Part shown: piece after piece, positions 34,730 to 42,896 of the stretch | Layout: every line of letters starts with the position of its first letter | Numbering within the stretch: position 1 is the first letter of the stretch | DNA from: Naegleria lovaniensis | Taxonomy: Eukaryota > Heterolobosea > Eutetramitea > Acrasida > Naegleriidae | Direction of reading: 5' to 3' | DNA length: 64,000 nt | Assembly (NCBI RefSeq): GCF_003324165.1 | Contig: NW_025407867.1 | Span: 1-64,000 of the forward strand | The notes under the pieces: model-generated | Database searches by the model: none | Told to the model about the DNA's origin: nothing | What the model saw: the letters and a program-made list of their open reading frames with translations, nothing else | Position numbers and translations under genes: made by a program

Positions 34730-35995
34730 TTAATTACAGCAACCACCTCCAGAACAAGAAGAGCATCCAGGTGCATTTTGTTGCAACTTGTTCAAATCCA
34801 CTGTAGCCACTGGTTTTCCAATAATATTCAAATGATTAATAATGGTAGTGTTGTCCCCATAATTGTTACTCACAAATAGCTGCAACATATTGACATTCTT
34901 AAATTTCACAATTTTAAGAGGAATGGCAACTCCATTAACTGCAGCGTCAGGATCAATTTCGATGACCTGGGTCGGTTCAACACTTTCAGCATTGTCGAAA
35001 TCTACGATCATACCAGTCTTGGTAAACAGTAATATTTCTCTTGGACATTTGAGCTTATTGGTTGCCTTTAAAATGATGGCTGTTATATTTACAGGAGTCT
35101 TGAAAGGAATTCTAATAATTAGTTGTTCGTCAGCATCGCTCTCTAAGTATTTCTTGTCACTCATTTCAAACATATTTTGTACAATATTAGGTTTCCTTTG
35201 ATTCAAACATTCAATAGCGCTCATATTTACAATGTTATTGAGGCTTGTATAAATGTTTTCATTTTCATATTTTTCCATTTTGACTGAGTCCATAATTTGC
35301 TTGGCTTCCGAGCTTTCAATTAAATTTTTCTCAGTAGATTTGGGCAAGAATCGAGAGAAGAATGAACCAATACCAGCCGATCTGTTGACCCAACCAGGAA
35401 TTGTTTTTCCGTCCAATAATCTTTGACATAGCGCGTTAGAAAAATGATTACAATTTTTCTTTAACGGATTGTATTCAGAAGGTTTAAATTCTTTCTTCAA
35501 CTCATTGATGATTTCATTCAATTCTGCCACAGATTCCACTTCTGTTTTACCCATATAAATTGATTCTAAAAATGTGGCCGGAATGTCTTTTGGTTTGTGG
35601 CTGAATACTCCCGAGTCAGCAGAAAAAGTGTATTCGGTATTTCTGATCACAACTCCACTGTGATAAGAGCCCAATCCTAGAGAATGCTGAATCACATTAG
35701 TGCTCTTTTGTAAATCATAAACGTTCAAATAAACTTTTAAATGCTCGTCACTGTCCGAGAGTGATGATGAGGTCTGCGGTTTGGTTGATGAAAGCATTTT
35801 TAGTTGTTCAGATTGTGCAAGCCGATGCGATGGAAAGCCAAATTTTGAATCAATAGATAGGTATACAGCTGTGCAAGTCGATGCATCATTTGGTACAAGG
35901 TGACTGTAGTTTGGCTGTGTGTGTCCAGAGGGAATTAAGTTGGAATGAGACACCACCTTCCAAGTCGGCAGCCATTTTCTCCTGAATCGATCCAT
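34730..35995 (-). CDS. PPPDE (DeSI-type) peptidase fused to a PITH domain
   Basis: A single-exon ORF of 421 residues. The PPPDE domain spans about 87-205: VYLNVYDLQ, LGLGSYHSGVVI with catalytic His112, YTFSADSGVF and NPLKKNCNHFSNALC with catalytic Cys182. PPPDE enzymes (DeSI) remove SUMO or ubiquitin. The PITH domain covers about 245-400 (ADEQLIIRIPFKTPVNITAI, FVSNNYGDNTTIINHLNIIG), a module that binds the proteasome in TXNL1. The pairing suggests a deconjugating enzyme brought to the proteasome, which is inference. The C-terminus is a Cys-rich tail, CSSCSGGGCCN. The first about 66 residues are unusual; an alternative start is Met67 (35797). Confidence 0.85.
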   Translation of the reverse strand: MDRFRRKWLPTWKVVSHSNLIPSGHTQPNYSHLVPNDASTCTAVYLSIDSKFGFPSHRLAQSEQLKMLSSTKPQTSSSLSDSDEHLKVYLNVYDLQKSTNVIQHSLGLGSYHSGVVIRNTEYTFSADSGVFSHKPKDIPATFLESIYMGKTEVESVAELNEIINELKKEFKPSEYNPLKKNCNHFSNALCQRLLDGKTIPGWVNRSAGIGSFFSRFLPKSTEKNLIESSEAKQIMDSVKMEKYENENIYTSLNNIVNMSAIECLNQRKPNIVQNMFEMSDKKYLESDADEQLIIRIPFKTPVNITAIILKATNKLKCPREILLFTKTGMIVDFDNAESVEPTQVIEIDPDAAVNGVAIPLKIVKFKNVNMLQLFVSNNYGDNTTIINHLNIIGKPVATVDLNKLQQNAPGCSSCSGGGCCN

Positions 35996-36084
35996 AAAAA
36001 CACACCTCTATTTCACCTTCAAACTGCAAAGCACTAATCTTCTAATGTATAATAAAGACGTCGCTTAGTAAGATCTCGTCTTCA

Positions 36085-36491
36085 TTATGCATTAATTTGG
36101 TCATTCGGCCTCGTGAAGCGAGTAGGTTTCCGAACACAATAAATTTCATGGCGGGAGAAGACGACTGGAAGAATATTCTCCTTGAGCCAATTGGACAGTG
36201 AAAAATATTCGTTGCCCTCGTCTTCATCATAATTTCGAACCCAAAAAACAGCACCAACTCTTTCTCCGTAGGTATTGACAATTTTTCGCTTTCCGTCCAA
36301 GCTTGAATGTTTAACAATTTTATTGTCCGTTGAACGAACTGTATGCTTGGTAACCTTGAAATGCTTGATGATGAATGTTGATACCTGTAATATGCTGTCT
36401 ATTCATCAATGTTGAACTAATTGTTGTCATCTTCACTTCTTCTCATATCATCACGAAATGTTGCTTTTCGTAAATCCACAATTTCTATCAT
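36085..36491 (-). CDS. Small unidentified protein, two predicted exons
   Basis: Exon 2 (36085-36398) has good coding character: VTKHTVRSTDNKIVKHSS, RKIVNTYGERVGAVFWVR and YFSLSNWLKENILP. A 56-nt intron with GTGATG donor and TAG acceptor joins it in frame to an ATG exon at 36455-36491 (MIEIVDLRKATF), giving 116 residues. The pattern of alternating strands could be an OB-fold, but no family is recognised. The gene is divergent from the desaturase gene, with fewer than 100 bp between starts. The first exon is a prediction by splice phase only. Confidence 0.42.
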
Positions 36492-36587
36492 CCGTACATT
36501 CTACGATCATGGCCTACTTGGTATCCCTTTACAATTAATTGTTCATCATCACTGAACTGGACTATGGTGTGTTGCAAACACACAGTT

Positions 36588-37997
36588 ATGAGTTCATCCG
36601 ACATTGCAACCAAGAAGGGCAAGACCTTCACCTGGGACGAGATTGAAAAACACAATCACGAAGGTAGTGCTTGGTTAGTCATTCACGGAAAGGTCTATGA
36701 CGTTACCAAGTTCGTTCCATATCATCCAGGAGGTGATATGATCTTGTTGGCAGCAGGAAGACAATCCACTGAACTCTTCCTCAGCCATCACCCAACCAAG
36801 ACTATTACCAATCAAGCCTTGCTTGATAAGTATTACATTGGTGAGGTTGAACAAGAAAAAGTAGTAACGGAGGAAATGATTAAAAAGCAACAAACCAAAC
36901 ATATATATGCTCCAGAGAAGCAAACCAAGTTTTATGAAGAAGTCCGAAGTGAAGTTGAGAAATACTTTAAAGATAATAATTTAACACCACGTGATGTACC
37001 AGAAATGTACGTCAAGACAATCCTTTCACTCTCCATTTGGTTTGTCTTGTACTTGGCAACCTTCTATTATTTTGACTCGATTATTGTTTCATTCTTTGTT
37101 GCTATTGTTTGGGGTTGGGCTAACGCCAATATTGGTATGGGTATGATGCATGATGCCAACCACGGAGGTTACAGCGATAATCCAACAATTAACAGAATAG
37201 TCGGATTATGTTTTGATGTTTTAGGAGGATCTTCCTACACTTGGAAGATGATTCACTCTGTTGGTCACCATGTTCATACCAATGTTGAGGAACGTGATCC
37301 AGATATTCATACCAATGAGCCACACTTTAGAAAGATTAAGGCTGGTCAAAAGCAACACTGGTGGTACAAGTATCAACACATTTACTTACCATTCCTCTAT
37401 TGTACCTTGCTTTTTGAGTTGGCATTCCGTGACTTTTTCGCCATGGTTTTGGGTGCTTGGGGAGGTGTAAAATTCCAACCAGCTCCAAAGAACGAATATC
37501 TTTTATTTGTTAGCTCTAAGATGTGTTGGATTACTTACTCATTGATCATTCCTGTTTTCTTCTCTGGTCATACTTTCCAACGTGTCCTTCTTTTGTGGAC
37601 CATTGCTTACATGGTTGCTTCATTCATTTTGGTTTTGAATTTCCAAGTTAATCACGTTACTCCTATTGCTGATACTTACCATGTTGAAAAGGATGGTATG
37701 GTTCATGCTGATTGGGCTGAAACCCAAGTCACTGGCTCAAGCAACTTTGCTCCTAGATCCTGGTTGTGGAATCACATTAGTGGTGGTTTGTGCCATCAAA
37801 CTGAACATCACTTGTTCCCAACTATTTGCCATGTTCATTATCCAAAGATTCAACCAATTGTTGAAAGAGTTGCAAAGAAGTATGGTATTAGATACAATGC
37901 TTACCCATCATTCTGGGATGCAGTTGTTGGCCACTTTACATTGCTGAAGGAAATGGGTCAACAAGGAAAGAAGGTGACTGGATGGAAACAGTTGTAA
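36588..37997 (+). CDS. Cytochrome b5-fused front-end fatty-acid desaturase
   Basis: An ORF of 477 residues from 36564; the ATG at 36588 (MSSSDIATKK) is the more usual start, giving 469. The N-terminal cytochrome b5 domain has WLVIHGKVYDVTKF and the haem motif HPGGD. The desaturase has the three histidine boxes: HDANHGG, HSVGHHVHTN (HxxHH) and QTEHHLFP, where Gln replaces the first His, a mark of front-end enzymes. Hydrophobic helices flank the boxes, so it sits in the endoplasmic reticulum. Front-end desaturases add double bonds at delta-4, -5, -6 or -8 of polyunsaturated chains; which position applies cannot be told from sequence alone. The 3' end is 16 bp from the target duplication of the DNA transposon. 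Confidence 0.9.
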   Translation: MSSSDIATKKGKTFTWDEIEKHNHEGSAWLVIHGKVYDVTKFVPYHPGGDMILLAAGRQSTELFLSHHPTKTITNQALLDKYYIGEVEQEKVVTEEMIKKQQTKHIYAPEKQTKFYEEVRSEVEKYFKDNNLTPRDVPEMYVKTILSLSIWFVLYLATFYYFDSIIVSFFVAIVWGWANANIGMGMMHDANHGGYSDNPTINRIVGLCFDVLGGSSYTWKMIHSVGHHVHTNVEERDPDIHTNEPHFRKIKAGQKQHWWYKYQHIYLPFLYCTLLFELAFRDFFAMVLGAWGGVKFQPAPKNEYLLFVSSKMCWITYSLIIPVFFSGHTFQRVLLLWTIAYMVASFILVLNFQVNHVTPIADTYHVEKDGMVHADWAETQVTGSSNFAPRSWLWNHISGGLCHQTEHHLFPTICHVHYPKIQPIVERVAKKYGIRYNAYPSFWDAVVGHFTLLKEMGQQGKKVTGWKQL

Positions 37998-38012
37998 ATT
38001 ATTTATTTCAGT

Positions 38013-38020
38013 AAATGTGC
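38013..38020. repeat. Left target-site duplication of the P-like transposon
   Basis: AAATGTGC immediately before the left inverted repeat; the identical octamer follows the right inverted repeat at 41905-41912. Confidence 0.85.
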
Positions 38021-38035
38021 CTGGCGTTCCCAACT
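38021..38035 (+). repeat. Left terminal inverted repeat
   Basis: CTGGCGTTCCCAACT, the exact reverse complement of 41890-41904. Confidence 0.9.
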
Positions 38036-38162
38036 CCCAGAAATAGTGTTACAATAGCATTTGGAAAGCACTTTATTTTTTAGAATCCTAACCATTTTAA
38101 AAAAGGTCGAGCAGGCTGTCGAAGTTTTGTTCTGGTGTTTGCTGGAGGTTTTTTCAATAAAA

Positions 38163-41100
38163 ATGTTAAAACATGAACGAAACGCCTTTGTCGGTCTGTT
38201 GAGACCGGAATATCATGTTGCCATCAAAACAATGCTATTCGCAGTCCATCAATATATTAATGTCGAACATTTAATAGAAGATATTATTGATCAATGTGGA
38301 TTTCATCGCAAGGATTTTAATACCATCCATCGCCATCTCGAACTATATTTCTCATACCTCATCACACACAACAAACGAGTCCCATTTGTTCTATACTGTT
38401 GCAAATTCCAGGTTGACAATTCAACAAAGATTGCACAATATGTTACTGATTGCATTGACCCGGACGAGGATAGTGCTATCTATAACATTTACTCTGACCC
38501 AAAATTTCAAAATCAAAGACAAAATCAAGAGTTAACATCAGAATGGATCAACAAACTACATTTTCAAGGCTATTTGAAATTGAAAGAGTGTCATGACGAG
38601 CTGATGCGAATTCGTCAAAAACGTAAACACTCCAAAACAAGTACAGCTTGCGAAGACCCACCTCAAACCTCAACAACGTCACAACGTTATTCTAGTTCAA
38701 CCATCATGAAATTACTCGAACCAGAAAAAAATGTCGGCGTTATTGAATTACATAAAATCCTGGATCATGGTTTTGCTGAAGACTACATCACGTTGTCATA
38801 TTCAACAAAAGAACAAACAGCACCGTATTACATGCTGCAACAACTAATTAACAACAAATTTATTCCAACACACTCATCAATTGTAAATACCAAGTCCGAC
38901 ACCATCTCTCATAATTTTGTAGACCATGCTGATTTTAAATCACAAAATAACGATGATGATAGTTATTATTCGGAATGTGATATATTTGATGAGGATATTC
39001 AAGAATTGAAAAAATTGTTTTTTCAGGTGTTAGGTAGTCGCAAATTAGTACCTCGAACTTTCTTTTTCACATATCTTCGTGATGCTTTTTCACAATTAAT
39101 TTGCAAAGACAGTAGAGGCCATAGATGGAGCCCATCTGTTCTTTGTTTTGCTCAAGATTTATTGGTTATCATGGGATACAATGCGTATGAAGCATTGGCG
39201 AGAGGGTTGAAACGAGGACAAGAATTTGAACCCTCTTCTGAAAGATGTAACTTAGTCCTACCTTGTTCATCCACACTCGACCATCATTTTCACACCGCAT
39301 CATATGGAGAAGGGAATACTAAACTAGACAAAGATGACTTTGATAAGCTAGTAGAAAAAATGAAGGTTATTGAAAATCAAAATTTTGGTCTTGTTCAAAT
39401 TGATGCAGTAGATGTAACACCGCATTTAGGAATCAATACCAAGCTTGGGCTTGTATACGGTGCCAATGAAGGTCCATTGAAGATTAGTGATTGTACTGCA
39501 CTAGCTCAGAGTCCGAATTTTCCACCCAAGGGTTTTTTAGCTGAAAAAATTGTTCAAACTTTATATTGCAGTATTAACGGTGAAGTTCGAATTCCTGGAA
39601 ACTTCAAAGTATGCACTACTGAAACTGAACAAACCATTAGAGACACGATTTCTGAATTTCGTGACACATATACTCGAAACATCGTCTGTACTGTGTCAGA
39701 TGCAGGGTCTGCTAATTACAAATATTTCACATCGAGCCCAAATGAACTACATCATTTTTGCTACAGTCACCATTGCAAAAACATGAGGAATGCAATTAAT
39801 GGGAGACCAAAATTATATCCGGTTGCCACTAAAGTAGGTGCTCCAAACCTTCAAATTGCACGCCATTCCTCTGCTTGTATTTCTTCCAACGACAACGGAA
39901 ACGGTTGCCATTTGATGAAAATTGTTATTCAAAGAACACAAGCGACCAACATACCACTTTCCTTCATAGTGAATGACAAAGACACAATTTCATTTGAATG
40001 GAAAGAAAAAGAACCACGGAATTTTAACTCTGGAGGCATTTCTTTCTATCATAGCAGCAATGACAACGAATTAAGTGTTACGTTGTTGAGTGAAACCCTT
40101 CATACTAACATTGGTAAAGTGTGTGTGGCAAATTTTAGCAATCAAGACATAGCTGTCACCAAAATTTCTTGTTCTATTTTACAACGATTTGAATTGAACA
40201 CACTCGATGAAATATATAGACAACAACCTTTAGAGTGGTGTAAAATAGTTAAACGGAGCTCGTTTATCAAATATGATGATCAATCTGAGGATGTATTACG
40301 TGATGTATGCAATTTACAGTTACTTGAAAAATTACGATTATTGAACGAGAGAACCAACTATCGATATTTAGGATTCTATAAGTACTTAAAAGCGATACAT
40401 GATTTATTTCATGTTTACGATGACAAAAATCATGATGGAACATCTTCACACAATTTGCACGAAGTGTTGCAAGTTCTTAAGGAAAATTTGGACTATTTGA
40501 ATGAGTGGGATACCGTTTTCCAAGACGTCATTATTTCCAATAAGAATAATAATTTTACATTATCCGGAACCCTCACAAAAAACATCATTATCCATAACAT
40601 CAAAACAATTCAGAAATTGATCAGAATTATTCCACAAGATGCAGTTTTTGATTTGTCTTTATTGGGAACACGTTCTCTTGAAGGATTTTTCGGAGAGTCA
40701 CGTGATTATTCAAAAAGAACCACAGTATTGGACTATCATAGAAGTTACTCAAACATGAAAATCAAATTAGTGAAAAAAGAATGTGTATATCTTTCATACA
40801 ATAACGATAGAAAGAGGAAATATTGTGATGCCCCTAGTCAAATTAACCAACAAATTTTGATGAGAATGACTGAAAAACAATTTGTTGACTTTAATAATGA
40901 AAGAAAGCAAGCTAGAGAAAGCGTGACATCCATTTCTTATAGTTTTACAGATCAAGATTTAATTTGTGCGAAAGACTTACAATTGCGATGTTTACAACAT
41001 CGTGTCAACTCCATCCGTCAATCATACCATCAGTCAAGACATGACTATAGGGCCGGATTTGCCACCGATTTCATGGAGACAAGCATTTCCAATTACTACA

Positions 41101-41603
41101 ACATTTCACTTCCTGTTTTCCATATTGAAACAAGTGAAGTTTTGCCAAACTTAACAGAACGACTTACATTAACCGACGACATCAGTTTTACCATTATTCA
41201 AACACACGACTCATTAATTCATGCTCAAAATCATATTGCGGCATTTTTGCTTAAAAAGCCCGTAGAATTTGAAATTAAGACTAATCATATTTCTTTGAGC
41301 AATGCAACCGTAGAGGTTCGCAATTTCAATGAGAACAATGAAAATGCATCTCGACATTCTGAACCAATTAACTCATTTAAAATATTTGTGGCACCAAATC
41401 AGACGGATCCATTCAAATTTAAATTAATTGGACAATTTTCATCAACAACCAGCACCAAGCTTTATCAAAAACAAATTGCTGTGATTGTTGGAAATTATCA
41501 GTTGTTGTCACCTCCTTTTTACGTATTTGCAAAGAAAACAAAAAACCTCGTTTCGTATTCCCAGCTGAGCCAGGTGGTGGCTTCGTCTCAAGACATGCAA
41601 TAA
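38163..41603 (+). CDS. Transposase of the P-like element
   Basis: An open frame of 1146 residues from the first in-frame ATG (38163); the frame is open upstream to 38061 without an ATG. An RNase H-like catalytic core is suggested by VQIDAVDVTP (Asp414), CTVSDAGSANYKYF (Asp513), the associated HHFCYSHHCKNMRNAI and, after a long insertion, GTRSLEGFFGESRDY (Glu840). The D/DGxxxN, HxxKxxRN and late E pattern is that of P-element and THAP9 transposases, with the large insertion before the Glu. No THAP zinc finger is visible at the N-terminus; the first 300 residues are helical and Lys-rich. The last 150 residues look like beta-strand sequence of unknown role. All three acidic residues are present, so the protein may be active. 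It is not seen as host-domesticated because ends and target duplication are intact. Confidence 0.75.
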   Translation: MLKHERNAFVGLLRPEYHVAIKTMLFAVHQYINVEHLIEDIIDQCGFHRKDFNTIHRHLELYFSYLITHNKRVPFVLYCCKFQVDNSTKIAQYVTDCIDPDEDSAIYNIYSDPKFQNQRQNQELTSEWINKLHFQGYLKLKECHDELMRIRQKRKHSKTSTACEDPPQTSTTSQRYSSSTIMKLLEPEKNVGVIELHKILDHGFAEDYITLSYSTKEQTAPYYMLQQLINNKFIPTHSSIVNTKSDTISHNFVDHADFKSQNNDDDSYYSECDIFDEDIQELKKLFFQVLGSRKLVPRTFFFTYLRDAFSQLICKDSRGHRWSPSVLCFAQDLLVIMGYNAYEALARGLKRGQEFEPSSERCNLVLPCSSTLDHHFHTASYGEGNTKLDKDDFDKLVEKMKVIENQNFGLVQIDAVDVTPHLGINTKLGLVYGANEGPLKISDCTALAQSPNFPPKGFLAEKIVQTLYCSINGEVRIPGNFKVCTTETEQTIRDTISEFRDTYTRNIVCTVSDAGSANYKYFTSSPNELHHFCYSHHCKNMRNAINGRPKLYPVATKVGAPNLQIARHSSACISSNDNGNGCHLMKIVIQRTQATNIPLSFIVNDKDTISFEWKEKEPRNFNSGGISFYHSSNDNELSVTLLSETLHTNIGKVCVANFSNQDIAVTKISCSILQRFELNTLDEIYRQQPLEWCKIVKRSSFIKYDDQSEDVLRDVCNLQLLEKLRLLNERTNYRYLGFYKYLKAIHDLFHVYDDKNHDGTSSHNLHEVLQVLKENLDYLNEWDTVFQDVIISNKNNNFTLSGTLTKNIIIHNIKTIQKLIRIIPQDAVFDLSLLGTRSLEGFFGESRDYSKRTTVLDYHRSYSNMKIKLVKKECVYLSYNNDRKRKYCDAPSQINQQILMRMTEKQFVDFNNERKQARESVTSISYSFTDQDLICAKDLQLRCLQHRVNSIRQSYHQSRHDYRAGFATDFMETSISNYYNISLPVFHIETSEVLPNLTERLTLTDDISFTIIQTHDSLIHAQNHIAAFLLKKPVEFEIKTNHISLSNATVEVRNFNENNENASRHSEPINSFKIFVAPNQTDPFKFKLIGQFSSTTSTKLYQKQIAVIVGNYQLLSPPFYVFAKKTKNLVSYSQLSQVVASSQDMQ

Positions 41604-41889
41604 AATGTCAAGCATTTTTCATCACAAAAAAAGTTCGTCCAAAAATTGGAACACGTTTAAAATTGTTCACCTATTTATTTCTTCCGACCACAATTACACC
41701 GTATTTTTCTAATCACAACAACATACCTCAAGTCGTTTTATTATTCATTATAGCTCCAGCAGAAGCCTTTGTCCTTCAACAAAGACAAAGCAGCTTTTGC
41801 TGGGCGAACAACAAAAAGCTAATGTAACAAAAACACTGAGACGTAGCCCGAATGAACCAAATAAAGGAATGTTACACCAGCGAAGTGGT

Positions 41890-41904
41890 AGTTGGGAACG
41901 CCAG
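41890..41904 (-). repeat. Right terminal inverted repeat
   Basis: AGTTGGGAACGCCAG, the exact reverse complement of 38021-38035. Confidence 0.9.
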
Positions 41905-41912
41905 AAATGTGC
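41905..41912. repeat. Right target-site duplication of the P-like transposon
   Basis: AAATGTGC, identical to 38013-38020. A further AAATGTGCTCT occurs 19 bp later (41924), so the host site already had this sequence nearby. Confidence 0.85.
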
Positions 41913-41983
41913 TCTATGAGTTCTAAATGTGCTCTCTTCCTCAGAAAGTGTTATTGTTTTAATGCAAACTACAATTAAAAAAA

Positions 41984-42889
41984 ATGCCCTCAAAGAAGAA
42001 AACACCCACAAAGAAGAAAAATTCTCAAAAACGAAAGTCTTCATCGGATCAAACATCGGGATCAAAAAGAAAGCATCCAATACTTATTACTAAACCTATA
42101 ATTTTAGGAAACTATGCAATAGGTCTTAAAAAGAAAGATACTGAGCGTTTATGGTGTAAATGGGTCTGCTATGTGAGAGGTCTTGTATTGGATGATGATT
42201 TAAATTATATTTCAAAAGTTGTGTTTCATCTTCATGAAACGTTTAATCCGCCTGTAGTTACTATTACAAAACCTCCATTTGAAACTGAACAAGAAGGTTG
42301 GGGACAATTCCCTCTTTTTATTGACATCCATTTTCATTCCTCCAGCGGTCTTGATCCCATACGATTACAATATGATTTAAAACTTCCATCAGACAATGCA
42401 ATCAAAAAAAGAAAACCATTTGTTTCCGAGCAATATGAAGAGCTATTATTCTACGATCCAAATGAACAATTTGAACAAATTCTCAAAACTAACACAGAGA
42501 ATGTGAAAAATACAATCAAGAAAATTAAGACAGCAACAGAAGCATCACTGAAACACGAGTCTGATAGCGACGATGACAATATAACAAGTGAGAGGAAGTC
42601 TGGTGCTACAACCACCAGTGTAGTGGAAACATCTTCATTTAGACCTTCTGTGTCGGCTCAAATAGAACAACATGCTCCTATTCTTAAAGAAGAAGCCTCT
42701 TTGAAAGCAATAACTGAAATGGCAGAAAAATTAAAAGAGCAAATTAGAGAGCGCGAACAACCCTCCATGGGATCTGGCTCAAAGTCTGAAAGCAGCTCTC
42801 GTTCAAAATCTAAGAAATCTAAATCAAACAAAAAGTTAAGCAAAAAAGATAGCGACGATGATGAAGATGATGACGATTATGTGGAATAA
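41984..42889 (+). CDS. YEATS-domain chromatin protein, GAS41/Yaf9-like
   Basis: A single exon of 301 residues. After a Lys-rich start the YEATS domain spans about residues 26-130: KPIILGNYAIGL, LWCKWVCYVRGL, KVVFHLHETFNPPVVTITKP, PFETEQEGWGQFPLFIDIHF and DPIRLQYDLKLP. The HETF and EGWGQF motifs form the acyl-lysine pocket in known YEATS readers. The C-terminal half has a predicted coiled coil (AITEMAEKLKEQIREREQ) and a Ser/Lys then Asp/Glu tail. GAS41/Yaf9 proteins read acetylated histones in the NuA4 and SWR1 complexes, so this could work with the Tra1-like protein at 2698-14990. It ends 8 bp from a convergent gene. Confidence 0.88.
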   Translation: MPSKKKTPTKKKNSQKRKSSSDQTSGSKRKHPILITKPIILGNYAIGLKKKDTERLWCKWVCYVRGLVLDDDLNYISKVVFHLHETFNPPVVTITKPPFETEQEGWGQFPLFIDIHFHSSSGLDPIRLQYDLKLPSDNAIKKRKPFVSEQYEELLFYDPNEQFEQILKTNTENVKNTIKKIKTATEASLKHESDSDDDNITSERKSGATTTSVVETSSFRPSVSAQIEQHAPILKEEASLKAITEMAEKLKEQIREREQPSMGSGSKSESSSRSKSKKSKSNKKLSKKDSDDDEDDDDYVE

Positions 42890-42896
42890 GTCGCAT

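Larger units (their letters stand above)
38021..41904 (+). mobile_element. Complete P-like DNA transposon, 3.9 kb
   Basis: Both ends carry CTGGCGTTCCCAACT as a perfect 15-bp inverted repeat (38021-38035 and 41890-41904). Both flanks carry the octamer AAATGTGC (38013-38020 and 41905-41912), an 8-bp target-site duplication. Inside is one uninterrupted transposase-like frame. Eight-bp duplications are made by P and hAT elements; the protein's motifs point to the P/THAP9 side. Subterminal GTGTTACA on the left and GTGTAACA on the right add partial symmetry. Intact ends, duplication and frame mean a fairly recent insertion, between the desaturase and YEATS genes. Confidence 0.85.

Noticed and set aside
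38061-38162. Upstream extension of the transposase frame
   Set aside because: Open but begins without an ATG and lies only 25 bp inside the terminal repeat; the first ATG at 38163 is preferred.
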